The notes beneath the pieces were generated by a model, which searched no databases, was not told the DNA's origin, and saw nothing but the letters and a program-made list of their open reading frames with translations. From NCBI RefSeq assembly GCF_000379685.1, contig NZ_KB903293.1, positions 265,738 through 329,737 on the forward strand: DNA of 64,000 nt, written 5' to 3'. Positions 7,655-15,214 of the stretch are shown here, one piece after another. The DNA is from Catelliglobosispora koreensis DSM 44566 (GTDB lineage: Bacteria > Actinomycetota > Actinomycetes > Mycobacteriales > Micromonosporaceae). Position 1 is the stretch's first letter. Each line of letters starts with the position of its first letter. Both the position numbers and the translations under genes were made by a program.

Positions 7655-9295
7655 ATGACCACCGGTCCATTGATCGTCCAGTCCGATAAGACCCTGTTAT
7701 TAGAGGTAGATCACAGTGACGCCACCGCCTGCCGGATGGCCATCGCTCCTTTCGCCGAGCTGGAACGCTCCCCCGAGCACATCCACACCTACCGTTTGAC
7801 ACCGCTCGGGCTGTGGAACGCCAGGGCGGCCGGGCACGACGCGGAACAGGTGATCGACGCCCTGCTTAAATTCAGCCGGTACCCCGTGCCGCACGCGCTT
7901 TTGGTCGACGTCGCCGAGACGATGGACCGCTATGGGCGCCTTCAGCTTGTGAGCGACCCGGCACACGGTCTGGTGCTCAAAGGCCTCGATCGTGCCGTGC
8001 TGACCGAAGTGGCCAAGTCGAAGAAACTCGCCGGGATGCTCGGCGCGAAGCTCGATGACGACACGATCGCGGTGCACCCCTCCGAACGCGGCCGGCTCAA
8101 GCAAGCCCTGCTCAAGCTCGGCTGGCCCGCCGAAGATCTCGCCGGTTATGTCGACGGCGAGGCTCACGAGATCTCGCTGCGAGAGGACGGCTGGCGGCTG
8201 CGTTCCTACCAGCAGCAAGCGGTGGAGCACTTCTGGGCGGGCGGTTCCGGTGTCGTGGTGCTGCCTTGTGGCGCTGGCAAGACGCTGGTCGGCGCGGCCG
8301 CCATGGATCTGGCGAAGACGACGACCTTGATCCTCGTGACGAACACCGTGGCTGGCCGTCAGTGGAAGCGCGAGCTTCTGGCGCGTACGACGCTGACCGA
8401 AGAGGAGATTGGCGAATACTCCGGCGAACGCAAGGAGATCCGTCCCGTCACCATCGCGACCTACCAGGTGCTGACCACGAAACGGGGCGGTGTCTTCCCG
8501 CACTTGGCGGTCTTCGACGCCCGCGACTGGGGTCTGATCATTTACGACGAGGTGCACCTGTTGCCCGCGCCCATCTTCCGCTTCACCGCCGACCTGCAAG
8601 CCCGCAGGCGCCTGGGACTGACCGCCACGCTCATCCGCGAGGACGGTAAGGAAGGCGACGTGTTCAGTCTCATCGGGCCGAAACGCTTTGACGCACCGTG
8701 GCGTGACATTGAAGCTCAGGGATGGATCGCCCCGGCCGACTGCACCGAAGTGCGCGTGACGCTGACCGATGAGGAACGCATGCGTTACGCGGTCGCCGAA
8801 GCCGAAGAGCGTTACCGCGTCGCCTCCACGGCACGCTCGAAACTGCCTGTGGTGGAAGCGATTGTGGCCCGGCACGCGGGCGATCAAGTGCTCGTCATCG
8901 GCGCCTATCTCGACCAGCTGCATGAGCTGGGAGAACACCTGGGCGTGCCGGTCATTCACGGTGCCACGACAAACAAGGAACGTGAGCGGTTGTTCGACGC
9001 GTTCCGGGCCGGGGAGGTCAGCACCCTCGTGCTGTCCAAAGTGGGCAACTTCTCCATCGACCTGCCCGAAGCGACGGTCGCGATCCAGGTGTCGGGCACG
9101 TTCGGCTCACGGCAAGAGGAAGCCCAGCGGCTGGGACGGGTCTTGCGGCCCAAATCCGATGGGCGGCAAGCACACTTCTACACCGTGGTCGCCCGCGACA
9201 CGATCGACACCGAGTACGCGGCGCACCGGCAACGGTTCCTCGCCGAGCAGGGCTACGCCTACACCATCATCGACGCGGCCGATCTCGTTAAGTGA
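7655..9295 (+). CDS. XPB/ERCC3-type DNA repair helicase
   Basis: A 546-residue SF2 helicase. Residues 1-180 are the N-terminal XPB domain. Walker A is CGAGKT (Lys209), Walker B is DEVH (298-301), motif III GLTATLIRED, and motif VI QRLGRVLRPK. The ThM/RED region RED follows motif III as in XPB proteins. M. tuberculosis Rv0861c is the obvious counterpart. It is an ATP-dependent 3'-5' DNA helicase presumed to act in repair. The ribosome site GAGG lies 8-9 nt before ATG. It overlaps the convergent polymerase gene by 8 bp. The partner gene at 4224 is separated from it by the transpeptidase gene, whereas the two are adjacent in mycobacteria. Confidence 0.93.
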   Translation: MTTGPLIVQSDKTLLLEVDHSDATACRMAIAPFAELERSPEHIHTYRLTPLGLWNARAAGHDAEQVIDALLKFSRYPVPHALLVDVAETMDRYGRLQLVSDPAHGLVLKGLDRAVLTEVAKSKKLAGMLGAKLDDDTIAVHPSERGRLKQALLKLGWPAEDLAGYVDGEAHEISLREDGWRLRSYQQQAVEHFWAGGSGVVVLPCGAGKTLVGAAAMDLAKTTTLILVTNTVAGRQWKRELLARTTLTEEEIGEYSGERKEIRPVTIATYQVLTTKRGGVFPHLAVFDARDWGLIIYDEVHLLPAPIFRFTADLQARRRLGLTATLIREDGKEGDVFSLIGPKRFDAPWRDIEAQGWIAPADCTEVRVTLTDEERMRYAVAEAEERYRVASTARSKLPVVEAIVARHAGDQVLVIGAYLDQLHELGEHLGVPVIHGATTNKERERLFDAFRAGEVSTLVLSKVGNFSIDLPEATVAIQVSGTFGSRQEEAQRLGRVLRPKSDGRQAHFYTVVARDTIDTEYAAHRQRFLAEQGYAYTIIDAADLVK

Positions 9296-10106
9296 GCAGG
9301 CCTTCGTGGAGATCGCCGAGTTCTTCAACGCGCTCAAGCATCGTGTGCAGCGTGAAGTCCTCGGCGGTAAACGCGCCATCGGTGACCTCGTCCCACGTCA
9401 GGGGCGCGGAAACGGTGGGGCGATAACCGGCGCGTAATGAGTACACGCAAATGGTTGTCTTATAAGGGTTGTTCTGGCTCCAGTCGATGAAGACCTTGCC
9501 TGGGCGCAGCCTCTTTTCCATCTGGTCCACGATGAGGTCAGGCGCCGCTTTGGCGAACTCGGTGGCGATGGCTTTGGCATAGTCCGAAGTGGACTGTTTG
9601 ACCTTGGGGGCGAGGCAAGAAACCTGCATGCCCTTCTTGCCGGAGGTCTTGGCGAAGGCCTCAAGCCCTTCCTCGGCAAGGCGATCCCTTAGGACAAGGG
9701 CGACTGCCCGGCACTCGTCGAGGCCGGCGGGCTCGCCCGGGTCAAGGTCGAACACGAGCCGGTCGGGCTGCTTGCCCACCTTCCACTGCGGCGTATGCAA
9801 CTCCAGCGCGGCGAGATTGGCCAGATAAACCAGGGTGCTGAGGTCTGGGCACATCACTAGCCCGTCAGGACTCGTTTCGACCCAGCGCGGCACTCCCGAT
9901 GGTGGGTTCTTCTCGAACCAGCCCTCGTCACCAGCGTTGTGCGGGAACCGTTTGCGGGTAACCTCCCGGCCCTGCAGGTGCGGCAGGAGGTAGGGCGCGA
10001 CTCGCGTGTAGTAGTCGATGATTTCGCCCTTGGTCGTGCCATCGGGATAGAGCTCTTTGTCCAGGTTGGAGATACTCAGCGTACGGCCGTCGACGTTAAC
10101 TCTCAT
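9288..10106 (-). CDS. ligD: LigD-type NHEJ polymerase domain protein (stand-alone)
   Basis: A 272-residue archaeo-eukaryotic-primase-like polymerase equal to the LigD PolDom. The metal-binding DLDPG (motif I) and the hydrophobic-D motif III in VFIDWSQN are present. Motif II, normally SGG-KGLH, reads SGKKGMQ, so Gln replaces the usual His. The start ATG lies inside the last codons of the ligase gene (11-bp overlap), so the two are translationally coupled. In the order ku, ligase, polymerase the genes form a co-oriented end-joining set. It should fill in ends and add ribonucleotides during Ku-dependent repair. The symbol reflects the domain only, since LigD is split here. Confidence 0.88.
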   Translation of the reverse strand: MRVNVDGRTLSISNLDKELYPDGTTKGEIIDYYTRVAPYLLPHLQGREVTRKRFPHNAGDEGWFEKNPPSGVPRWVETSPDGLVMCPDLSTLVYLANLAALELHTPQWKVGKQPDRLVFDLDPGEPAGLDECRAVALVLRDRLAEEGLEAFAKTSGKKGMQVSCLAPKVKQSTSDYAKAIATEFAKAAPDLIVDQMEKRLRPGKVFIDWSQNNPYKTTICVYSLRAGYRPTVSAPLTWDEVTDGAFTAEDFTLHTMLERVEELGDLHEGLLT

Positions 10107-10902
10107 CTATGCATTCCGTGGGCAGCTTGTCGGGGCGCATGCGCAGGAACACGGGGAACCGCAGTCGTTTGTCCGGGGTGATATCGCCATATCGCACCTC
10201 CACCACGAGCAATGGTTCCACATAGTTTCCCTTTTCGGCGGGGCCCGCAAACGGCGAGTCCGGCCGGGCCAGCTCCTTGAGCACGGGCAGCAGTTGCGCT
10301 TCGGTGGCCGACGTGATCCCACCACCGACTCGCCCGCGATAGGCCAGCCCTTGCGGCGTCGGTGATCCGACGAGCAGCGCGCCTAGCTTGCGGACTCCTT
10401 CACGCCATCCGCCGATGATGAAATCGTTGGTACGAAAGAACTTTGATTTGATCCAGTCCGGTGAGCGGACGCCAGGACGGTAAAACGAGTCGAGCCTCTT
10501 GGCCATAACGCCTTCCAGGCCAAGCTCTTTCGCCGCCTCAGTCGTCGCCTCACGGTCGGTGAAACGTGGGCTTATCGTGAGGTCGAGTTCTTCGAGAAGT
10601 TCCCTGCGCCGGGCATAGGTCAGCTCGGGGAGGATGACATCGAACGCGACGAACACCGGCTTCACGCCCTGCTGCATGGCGTTGAAACTGGGCAGCCCTT
10701 TGGCGTTGAAGGCGACCAGTTCACCGTCGATCGGCACGCCGAAGTCGGGCAGCTCCGGCCCGGAAAGCTGAAGTCCCGACCGGCCGTAATAGCGCTCGTC
10801 GGTGTAGATGGCCCGGAAGCCATCCCACTTCACCTCAAAGGCCCACCCCGGCCCGCGCGGCAACTCCCCCGGCGTAGCCATCATCGGCCTCAGGCTGGTC
10901 AC
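10096..10902 (-). CDS. ATP-dependent DNA ligase (LigD ligase-domain / LigC type)
   Basis: A 268-residue minimal ligase. Motif I is EVKWDGFRA with the adenylated Lys. Motif IV (LEGVMAKR) and motif V (WIKSKF) are present, followed by an OB-fold domain of about 90 residues (GALLVGSPTPQGL onward). There is no polymerase or phosphoesterase domain in the same chain. It would seal Ku-held ends. It lies 111 bp downstream of ku on the same strand and overlaps the polymerase gene by 11 bp. Confidence 0.9.
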   Translation of the reverse strand: MTSLRPMMATPGELPRGPGWAFEVKWDGFRAIYTDERYYGRSGLQLSGPELPDFGVPIDGELVAFNAKGLPSFNAMQQGVKPVFVAFDVILPELTYARRRELLEELDLTISPRFTDREATTEAAKELGLEGVMAKRLDSFYRPGVRSPDWIKSKFFRTNDFIIGGWREGVRKLGALLVGSPTPQGLAYRGRVGGGITSATEAQLLPVLKELARPDSPFAGPAEKGNYVEPLLVVEVRYGDITPDKRLRFPVFLRMRPDKLPTECIDES

Positions 10903-10937
10903 ACTCCCCCTCGCCCTCCTACTGCTGCGGCAATGGC

Positions 10938-11017
10938 GCGGCCTTCGTCTCGCGGTCTTCGGGATGCGCGTTCTTATGCGGCCTTCGCCTTGCGGCCTTC
11001 GGTATGCGCGTTCTTAT
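10938..11017. repeat. 40-bp tandem duplication across the ku stop codon
   Basis: Two 40-bp units, 10938-10977 and 10978-11017, differ at 4 positions. A third partial copy begins at 11018 and merges into the ku tail. On the - strand each unit carries the end of ku (AAG GCC GCA TAA GAACGCGCAT). The duplicated block thus lies just downstream of the real stop and would encode further Lys-Ala codons if read through. It fills most of the 111-bp gap between ku and the ligase gene. Confidence 0.85.
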
Positions 11018-12096
11018 GCGGCCTTCTTCTTGGTCGTCTTTGCGGTGACGGTCTTCTTGGCGGGTGTCTTTGTGGCGGCTGCGGTCTTCTTCGCAGCTTT
11101 CTTGGCGGGTGTTGCTTTCTTGGCGGGTGTTGCTTTCTTGGCGGGTGTTGCTTTCTTGGCTGCCGCCTTGGTCGCCTTCTCCGGCTCGGCCTTCGCGGTT
11201 GCGGCCTTCTTAGCGGCGGTCTTCTTCGCGGGCTTTTCTTCCGGCGCCTCCGCGGCTTTGGCGGCCTTCTTGATCGGTGTAACGGTGGCGGACTTACCGC
11301 GGTCGGCTGGCTCGTCACGGGCCGCGCGGGCGCGCTCGACGCTCGCGCGCAGGGCTGCCATGAGGTCGATCGTCGGGGCGACCGGTTCCTCGGTCGTCGG
11401 CTGGATGACGGTGTCCTGCTTACCGATCTTCACGTCGATGACCTGTTGCAGGGCTTCACGATAGGAGTCACTGAACTCGTCAGGGTTGAAGTCACCGGCC
11501 ATCGAGTCGATCAGGGACTCAGCCATCTTCAGCTCTTGTGGCCGCAGCTTCGTGTCGTCCTCAAGGAAGCCAAAGTCGGGTTTACGCACCTCATCGGGCC
11601 AGAGCATGGTGTTGAGGACGAGCACTCCGTCGCGTACGCGGACCGTCGCGAGCGTTTCCCGCTGACGCAACGCCACTTTCACTACGGCGACTCTGTCTAC
11701 ATGGGACAGTGAGTCTCTGAGCAGCAGATATGGCTTAAGTCCCGCGGCACCATCGGGCTCCAGGTAGTAAGCCTTGTGGTACAGGATGGGGTCGATCTGT
11801 TCCGTGGGGACGAACTCGAGCACTTCGATCGCCCGGGAGGAAGTCAGGGGGAGGTCTTTGAAGTCCGCGTCCGTGAGCACGACGATCTCGCCGCCGCCCA
11901 CGTCATAACCTTTGGCAATCTGGTCGAAAGAGACCTGCTCGTTGCACACGGAGCAGACTCGCTGGTACTTGATCCGCCCACCGTCGGCCCGGTGGACCTG
12001 GTTAAAGCGGATGTCTTTCTCTTCGGTGGCCGAATAAAGCTTGACTGATATCGATACCAGCCCAAACGAGACAGCGCCCTTCCAAATAGCCCGCAT
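11014..12096 (-). CDS. ku: bacterial Ku with long H1-like Lys/Ala tail
   Basis: A 360-residue homodimeric end-binding protein. Residues 1-255 form the Ku core (MRAIWKGAVSFGLV, then LYSATEEKDIRFNQ and VCSVCNEQV). Residues about 265-360 are a Lys/Ala/Thr/Pro tail like histone H1, with three copies of ATPAKK. Such tails in Ku bind DNA and help internal sliding (known for mycobacterial and other actinobacterial Ku). The start ATG is separated from the open NUDIX frame on the other strand by only 2 bp, so its promoter lies inside or beside the neighbouring frame and the mRNA is probably leaderless. Confidence 0.95.
   Translation of the reverse strand: MRAIWKGAVSFGLVSISVKLYSATEEKDIRFNQVHRADGGRIKYQRVCSVCNEQVSFDQIAKGYDVGGGEIVVLTDADFKDLPLTSSRAIEVLEFVPTEQIDPILYHKAYYLEPDGAAGLKPYLLLRDSLSHVDRVAVVKVALRQRETLATVRVRDGVLVLNTMLWPDEVRKPDFGFLEDDTKLRPQELKMAESLIDSMAGDFNPDEFSDSYREALQQVIDVKIGKQDTVIQPTTEEPVAPTIDLMAALRASVERARAARDEPADRGKSATVTPIKKAAKAAEAPEEKPAKKTAAKKAATAKAEPEKATKAAAKKATPAKKATPAKKATPAKKAAKKTAAATKTPAKKTVTAKTTKKKAA
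11104..11157. repeat. 18-bp tandem repeat x3 in the ku tail
   Basis: Three exact 18-bp units (11104-11121, 11122-11139, 11140-11157) each encode ATPAKK-type hexapeptides on the - strand. Exact identity suggests recent slippage expansion, so tail length may differ between strains. Confidence 0.9.
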
Positions 12097-12119
12097 ATAT
12101 GAAAGCTACTGTGGTCCGC

Positions 12120-12617
12120 ATGGGATCGGTTGAAGATTGGCAGAACTCTTATCACGGCAAGCTCCGCACCGCCCTGCCTGACGCGACGCTCATGCTGATC
12201 GCTGGGCGCGGCATTCTCCGCGATGAGCAGGGCAGAGTTCTTTTGATCAAGCGCGCTGACAACGGCAACTGGGCCTTTCCCGTGGGCGGAATGGAAATCG
12301 GGGAAAGCCTCCCGCAATGCGCTATCCGCGAGACGCACGAGGAGACCGGCCTTCTGGCCGCCAAAGCCACGCTGATTTCCCTCATCACCGGCCCCGAATA
12401 CACGCACACCGATGTGTTCGGGAACACCTATCAGCACATCTCCGCCAGCTACCTGCTTGAAGGCGTGACCGGGCTGCTCAACCCCGACCCGAGTGAGGCC
12501 ACGGAGGCCGGATGGTTCGGCCAGGATTCGATGCCAGAGCCCTTGTCGCGCGTCGTGCCGCTGATCCTCGATCACCTGGCCATATTTGAGAAGACGGGTC
12601 GCCCAGTCGTCGAGTAG
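12120..12617 (+). CDS. NUDIX hydrolase
   Basis: About 165 residues, from ATG 12120 (MGSVEDWQNSYHGK). The frame opens at ATG 12099, only 2 bp from the ku start. The Nudix box GGMEIGESLP then RETHEETGL fits the GX5EX7REUXEEXGU pattern, so it hydrolyses nucleoside diphosphate-linked substrates with Mg2+. The substrate cannot be told from sequence. It is divergent from ku, and an MFS gene starts 12 bp after its stop. Confidence 0.85.
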   Translation: MGSVEDWQNSYHGKLRTALPDATLMLIAGRGILRDEQGRVLLIKRADNGNWAFPVGGMEIGESLPQCAIRETHEETGLLAAKATLISLITGPEYTHTDVFGNTYQHISASYLLEGVTGLLNPDPSEATEAGWFGQDSMPEPLSRVVPLILDHLAIFEKTGRPVVE

Positions 12618-12628
12618 CCTGCGCATTC

Positions 12629-13906
12629 GTGTCACGACGATTCGCGCTGGACCTGTCTCCGCTGAAACTGCGGGACTTCCGCTTGCTGTTCATGGCCTCC
12701 GGGGTGTCCAGCTTCGGATCGATGTTCACCTTTGTAGCCATCCCGTTCCAGGTCAAGGAACTCACCGGCGACCCGCTCATGGTCGGCCTGCTCGGCGTCT
12801 GCGAGCTGGTGCCGTTGCTGTTCATGGCGTTCGTTGGCGGGGCGCTGGCCGACTACATCGACCGGCGCCGGCTCGTGTTCTATTCCGAGATCGCCTTCAC
12901 GGTGCTGCTAACCGTGCTCCTGCTGAACTCGATGCTGGGCAAACCACAGCTCTGGTTGCTTTACGTCATCGCGGCCGTGACCGCCTCGATCGAGGGGATT
13001 CAGCGGCCCGCGATGGACGGGATCATGCCGCGACTCGCCCCGCCCGAGATGATGCCCGCGGTCGGCGCACTAAACTCGCTGCGCTGGCAGATCGCCCAGA
13101 TTGGCGCTCCGGCCCTGGCCGGTGTTCTGCTCGCGAGCACCTCGCTGACCTGGGTGTTCGCGATCGACCTGGCCACCTATGTGTTCTCGCTAGCGTGCAT
13201 CGCCCGGATCAAAGCCGTTGCCCCGCCAGAGAAAGCGGACCGTCCTTCGGTCAAGTCTGTTGTGGAAGGTTTGCGCTATGCGAAGAGCCGGCCCGAGTTG
13301 CTGGGCACTTATCTGATCGACATCAACGCGATGTTCTTCGCCTTCCCCATGGCGCTGTTCCCGTTCCTGGCCGACAAGCTCGGCGGGGAAGCCGTGCTCG
13401 GCTTGCTCTATGCCGCACCCGCGGTCGGTTCGCTGCTCGTCACGCTGACCTCCGGCTGGACGTCCCGCATCCATCGGCACGGCCTGGCCGTCGTGCTGGC
13501 GGCCGCCGCCTGGGGTGGCGGGATCGCGATCTTCGGTGTGGCTGACTCGCTATGGCTCGCCCTGCTCGGCCTAATGATCGCGGGCGGCTCGGACATGATC
13601 TCGGGCCTGTTCCGCAGCGTGATCTGGAACCAAACCATCCCGGACCATCTGCGCGGCCGCCTCGCCGGCATCGAGATGCTCTCCTACATGACCGGCCCCA
13701 TGCTCGGCCAGACGCGCGCAGGTCTCACCGCGCGGTGGTGGGGCAACCAGGCCTCTGTCCTGTGGGGCGGCGTCATCTGCATCGCGGGCACCGTGGCCCT
13801 GGCCGCTGTTCTGCCCGCGTTCCTGCGCTACGACGGCCGCGAGGGCATCAAGCGCAAGGAAGCCGAGGAAGCCGAACGCCTGCAAGCCATCTCCGCCACC
13901 GCCTAA
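12629..13906 (+). CDS. MFS transporter (EntS/MFS_3-like)
   Basis: A 425-residue membrane protein with about 12 hydrophobic helices. The loop motif GGALADYIDRRRLV after helix 2 is the MFS signature, and the first helix is preceded by LKLRDFRLLF as in EntS-type exporters. The GTG start lies 8 nt after TAGCCT, consistent with a leaderless transcript, although it sits only 12 bp after the NUDIX stop. The substrate is unknown. The last stop codon overlaps the convergent laccase-domain gene. Confidence 0.85.
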   Translation: MSRRFALDLSPLKLRDFRLLFMASGVSSFGSMFTFVAIPFQVKELTGDPLMVGLLGVCELVPLLFMAFVGGALADYIDRRRLVFYSEIAFTVLLTVLLLNSMLGKPQLWLLYVIAAVTASIEGIQRPAMDGIMPRLAPPEMMPAVGALNSLRWQIAQIGAPALAGVLLASTSLTWVFAIDLATYVFSLACIARIKAVAPPEKADRPSVKSVVEGLRYAKSRPELLGTYLIDINAMFFAFPMALFPFLADKLGGEAVLGLLYAAPAVGSLLVTLTSGWTSRIHRHGLAVVLAAAAWGGGIAIFGVADSLWLALLGLMIAGGSDMISGLFRSVIWNQTIPDHLRGRLAGIEMLSYMTGPMLGQTRAGLTARWWGNQASVLWGGVICIAGTVALAAVLPAFLRYDGREGIKRKEAEEAERLQAISATA

Positions 13907-14658
13907 CCCACGCTAGCCGGGGTGACGATGTAGGCGTCGCGGGCGATCGGGATGTGGCCACGCATTCCAGCACCATGGGAGGCGTGGCCCAGGCGCAGGT
14001 CGCACGGGTCGAGGACGGCGTGATCGGTTACCTGGGCCGGCGAGACGCCGGTCCGCAACAGCAGGCGCCGCATCATCGCCCGGTTATCGGGCAACCAGCG
14101 ATCGGCCGCGTTCAGCGGATCGCCGGCGCGCCAGTCTGGTTTGGACAGATTGGTGAGCAGGCCAGCCTCGAACCACCCCGGGAACCGGTCGTCAGGCCGG
14201 TGCCCGGGCAAGTCGGTGAAGTGCTGCGGGTAGTTCTCCCCACGGACCGCCGCGACGAGCGTCAAGCGCACATCCTCGATCCGCCCGCCGTAGTGTGCCA
14301 GTGCGGCGTGCACGAAATCCCTTGCCGCCGTTGAGTTTTCCGCCATGTTGAGGCGGGTCAGATGCAGGAAGCCGAAAACGCCGGGGAATTCGGCGACCAC
14401 GAAGCCACAGTCAGCCATATGGGTGACCAGTGAGACGCCTTCGGAGACCGGTGCGAAGAACGCCGCGTAGTCGGTCTGTGTCTCGTGTAGGCCCGTGCTC
14501 TTGAGTTCCGTGGGGGCTAGGCCGTAGAAGCCGGTGCGTGCTGATTGGGTACCAACGATAAGAACTTGATCTAAAGATAGGCCGAGGCTGGTGACGACCG
14601 CGCGCATGTTGTGGTCCGCGCAATCCTTGCGGTTATTGGCAAACTCGGCCCCAGCCAC
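13903..14658 (-). CDS. divergent laccase-domain (YlmD/YfiH-type) protein
   Basis: About 251 residues from GTG 14658, chosen because AAAGGAGG (14663-14670) stands 4-5 nt upstream, the strongest Shine-Dalgarno site in this part of the window. An open frame continues to 14853, but that leader is spurious. Segments THMADCGFVVAE and GFLHLTRLNMAENS match the layout of the polyphenol-oxidase/purine-nucleosidase family (ADC then a H-containing glycine-rich motif), though the usual HAGWRG is replaced by HLTRLN. Family membership is therefore moderate, and the activity may differ. Confidence 0.55.
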   Translation of the reverse strand: MAGAEFANNRKDCADHNMRAVVTSLGLSLDQVLIVGTQSARTGFYGLAPTELKSTGLHETQTDYAAFFAPVSEGVSLVTHMADCGFVVAEFPGVFGFLHLTRLNMAENSTAARDFVHAALAHYGGRIEDVRLTLVAAVRGENYPQHFTDLPGHRPDDRFPGWFEAGLLTNLSKPDWRAGDPLNAADRWLPDNRAMMRRLLLRTGVSPAQVTDHAVLDPCDLRLGHASHGAGMRGHIPIARDAYIVTPASVG

Positions 14659-14894
14659 GCAACCTCCTTTCAAACATTTACGGGTACCCATGGAACGCGC
14701 GCACGTGCCACGCGATACCGACCCGGCTAAAAGTCGTTGGGAGACAGCCGGATCCGGATGACGCATGCGGCTAACCGCGATGTCGACTGTCCCGGTCTTT
14801 CGGCGCAGAACAGGTGCTGGTGCGAGCCTCGCCCTCATGCCCGAATTGTCCATGAACAGCAGTTTGTCCCGCAGGGATACTCACAGCTTCCCAT

Positions 14895-14916
14895 TCGAAC
14901 TTATGTTCGATAGGGT
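14895..14916 (+). promoter_or_regulatory. perfect LexA/SOS box with adjoining -10 box
   Basis: TCGAAC-TTAT-GTTCGA at 14895-14910 is an exact match to the actinobacterial SOS box TCGAAC-N4-GTTCGA. It is followed directly by TAGGGT (14911-14916), then 6 nt, then ATG 14923. LexA bound here would cover the -10 region, so the downstream ORF should be induced by DNA damage. Confidence 0.85.
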
Positions 14917-14922
14917 CATCTC

Positions 14923-15192
14923 ATGGGCGTGCGACTGGGGAGCAATCCGAGAGCGAAGGCATTAGCGGGCGAGCTTGTTGAGTGCTGGTGGAATGGGCGG
15001 TTCGGCATCGACCACCGGCATGACTTGTGGCTCAAGCGATTTGGCGAGACGTGGTGCGTCGAGTCAAGGCATGGCGGCCAGGGCGGGCTGCGGTCGCGTG
15101 ACTACTTCTCCGACGAGAGGATCGCGCGGGGCCGGCTCGCCAGTCTGAAAAGTGAGCACGGCGACACCTGGAAGTGGGTACCTTTCGGCTGA
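14923..15192 (+). CDS. small protein under SOS control, unknown function
   Basis: An 89-residue Trp/Arg-rich soluble protein (VECWWNGRFGIDHRHD, then KRFGETWCVESRHG and DTWKWVPFG). No family was recognised. No TM segment or signal peptide is seen. The start is fixed by the leaderless arrangement TAGGGT-N6-ATG. Its only visible regulation is the perfect LexA box. It could be a damage-inducible cell-division or repair factor (inference only). The next gene starts 22 bp after its stop. Confidence 0.75.
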   Translation: MGVRLGSNPRAKALAGELVECWWNGRFGIDHRHDLWLKRFGETWCVESRHGGQGGLRSRDYFSDERIARGRLASLKSEHGDTWKWVPFG

Positions 15193-15214
15193 CCCGCTAG
15201 GGCACAGTGGATAG

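Noticed and set aside
7700..8959. 419-codon open frame opposite the XPB gene
   Set aside because: Antisense shadow. The His/Arg/Gly-rich product has no recognisable motif, while the other strand encodes intact helicase motifs.
11100..11160. Tandem repeats as a CRISPR array
   Set aside because: Units of 18 bp without spacers and in frame with Ku; they encode a Lys/Ala tail.
14659..14853. N-terminal extension of the laccase-domain gene
   Set aside because: AAAGGAGG just before GTG 14658 fixes the start, and the leader lacks conservation-like features.
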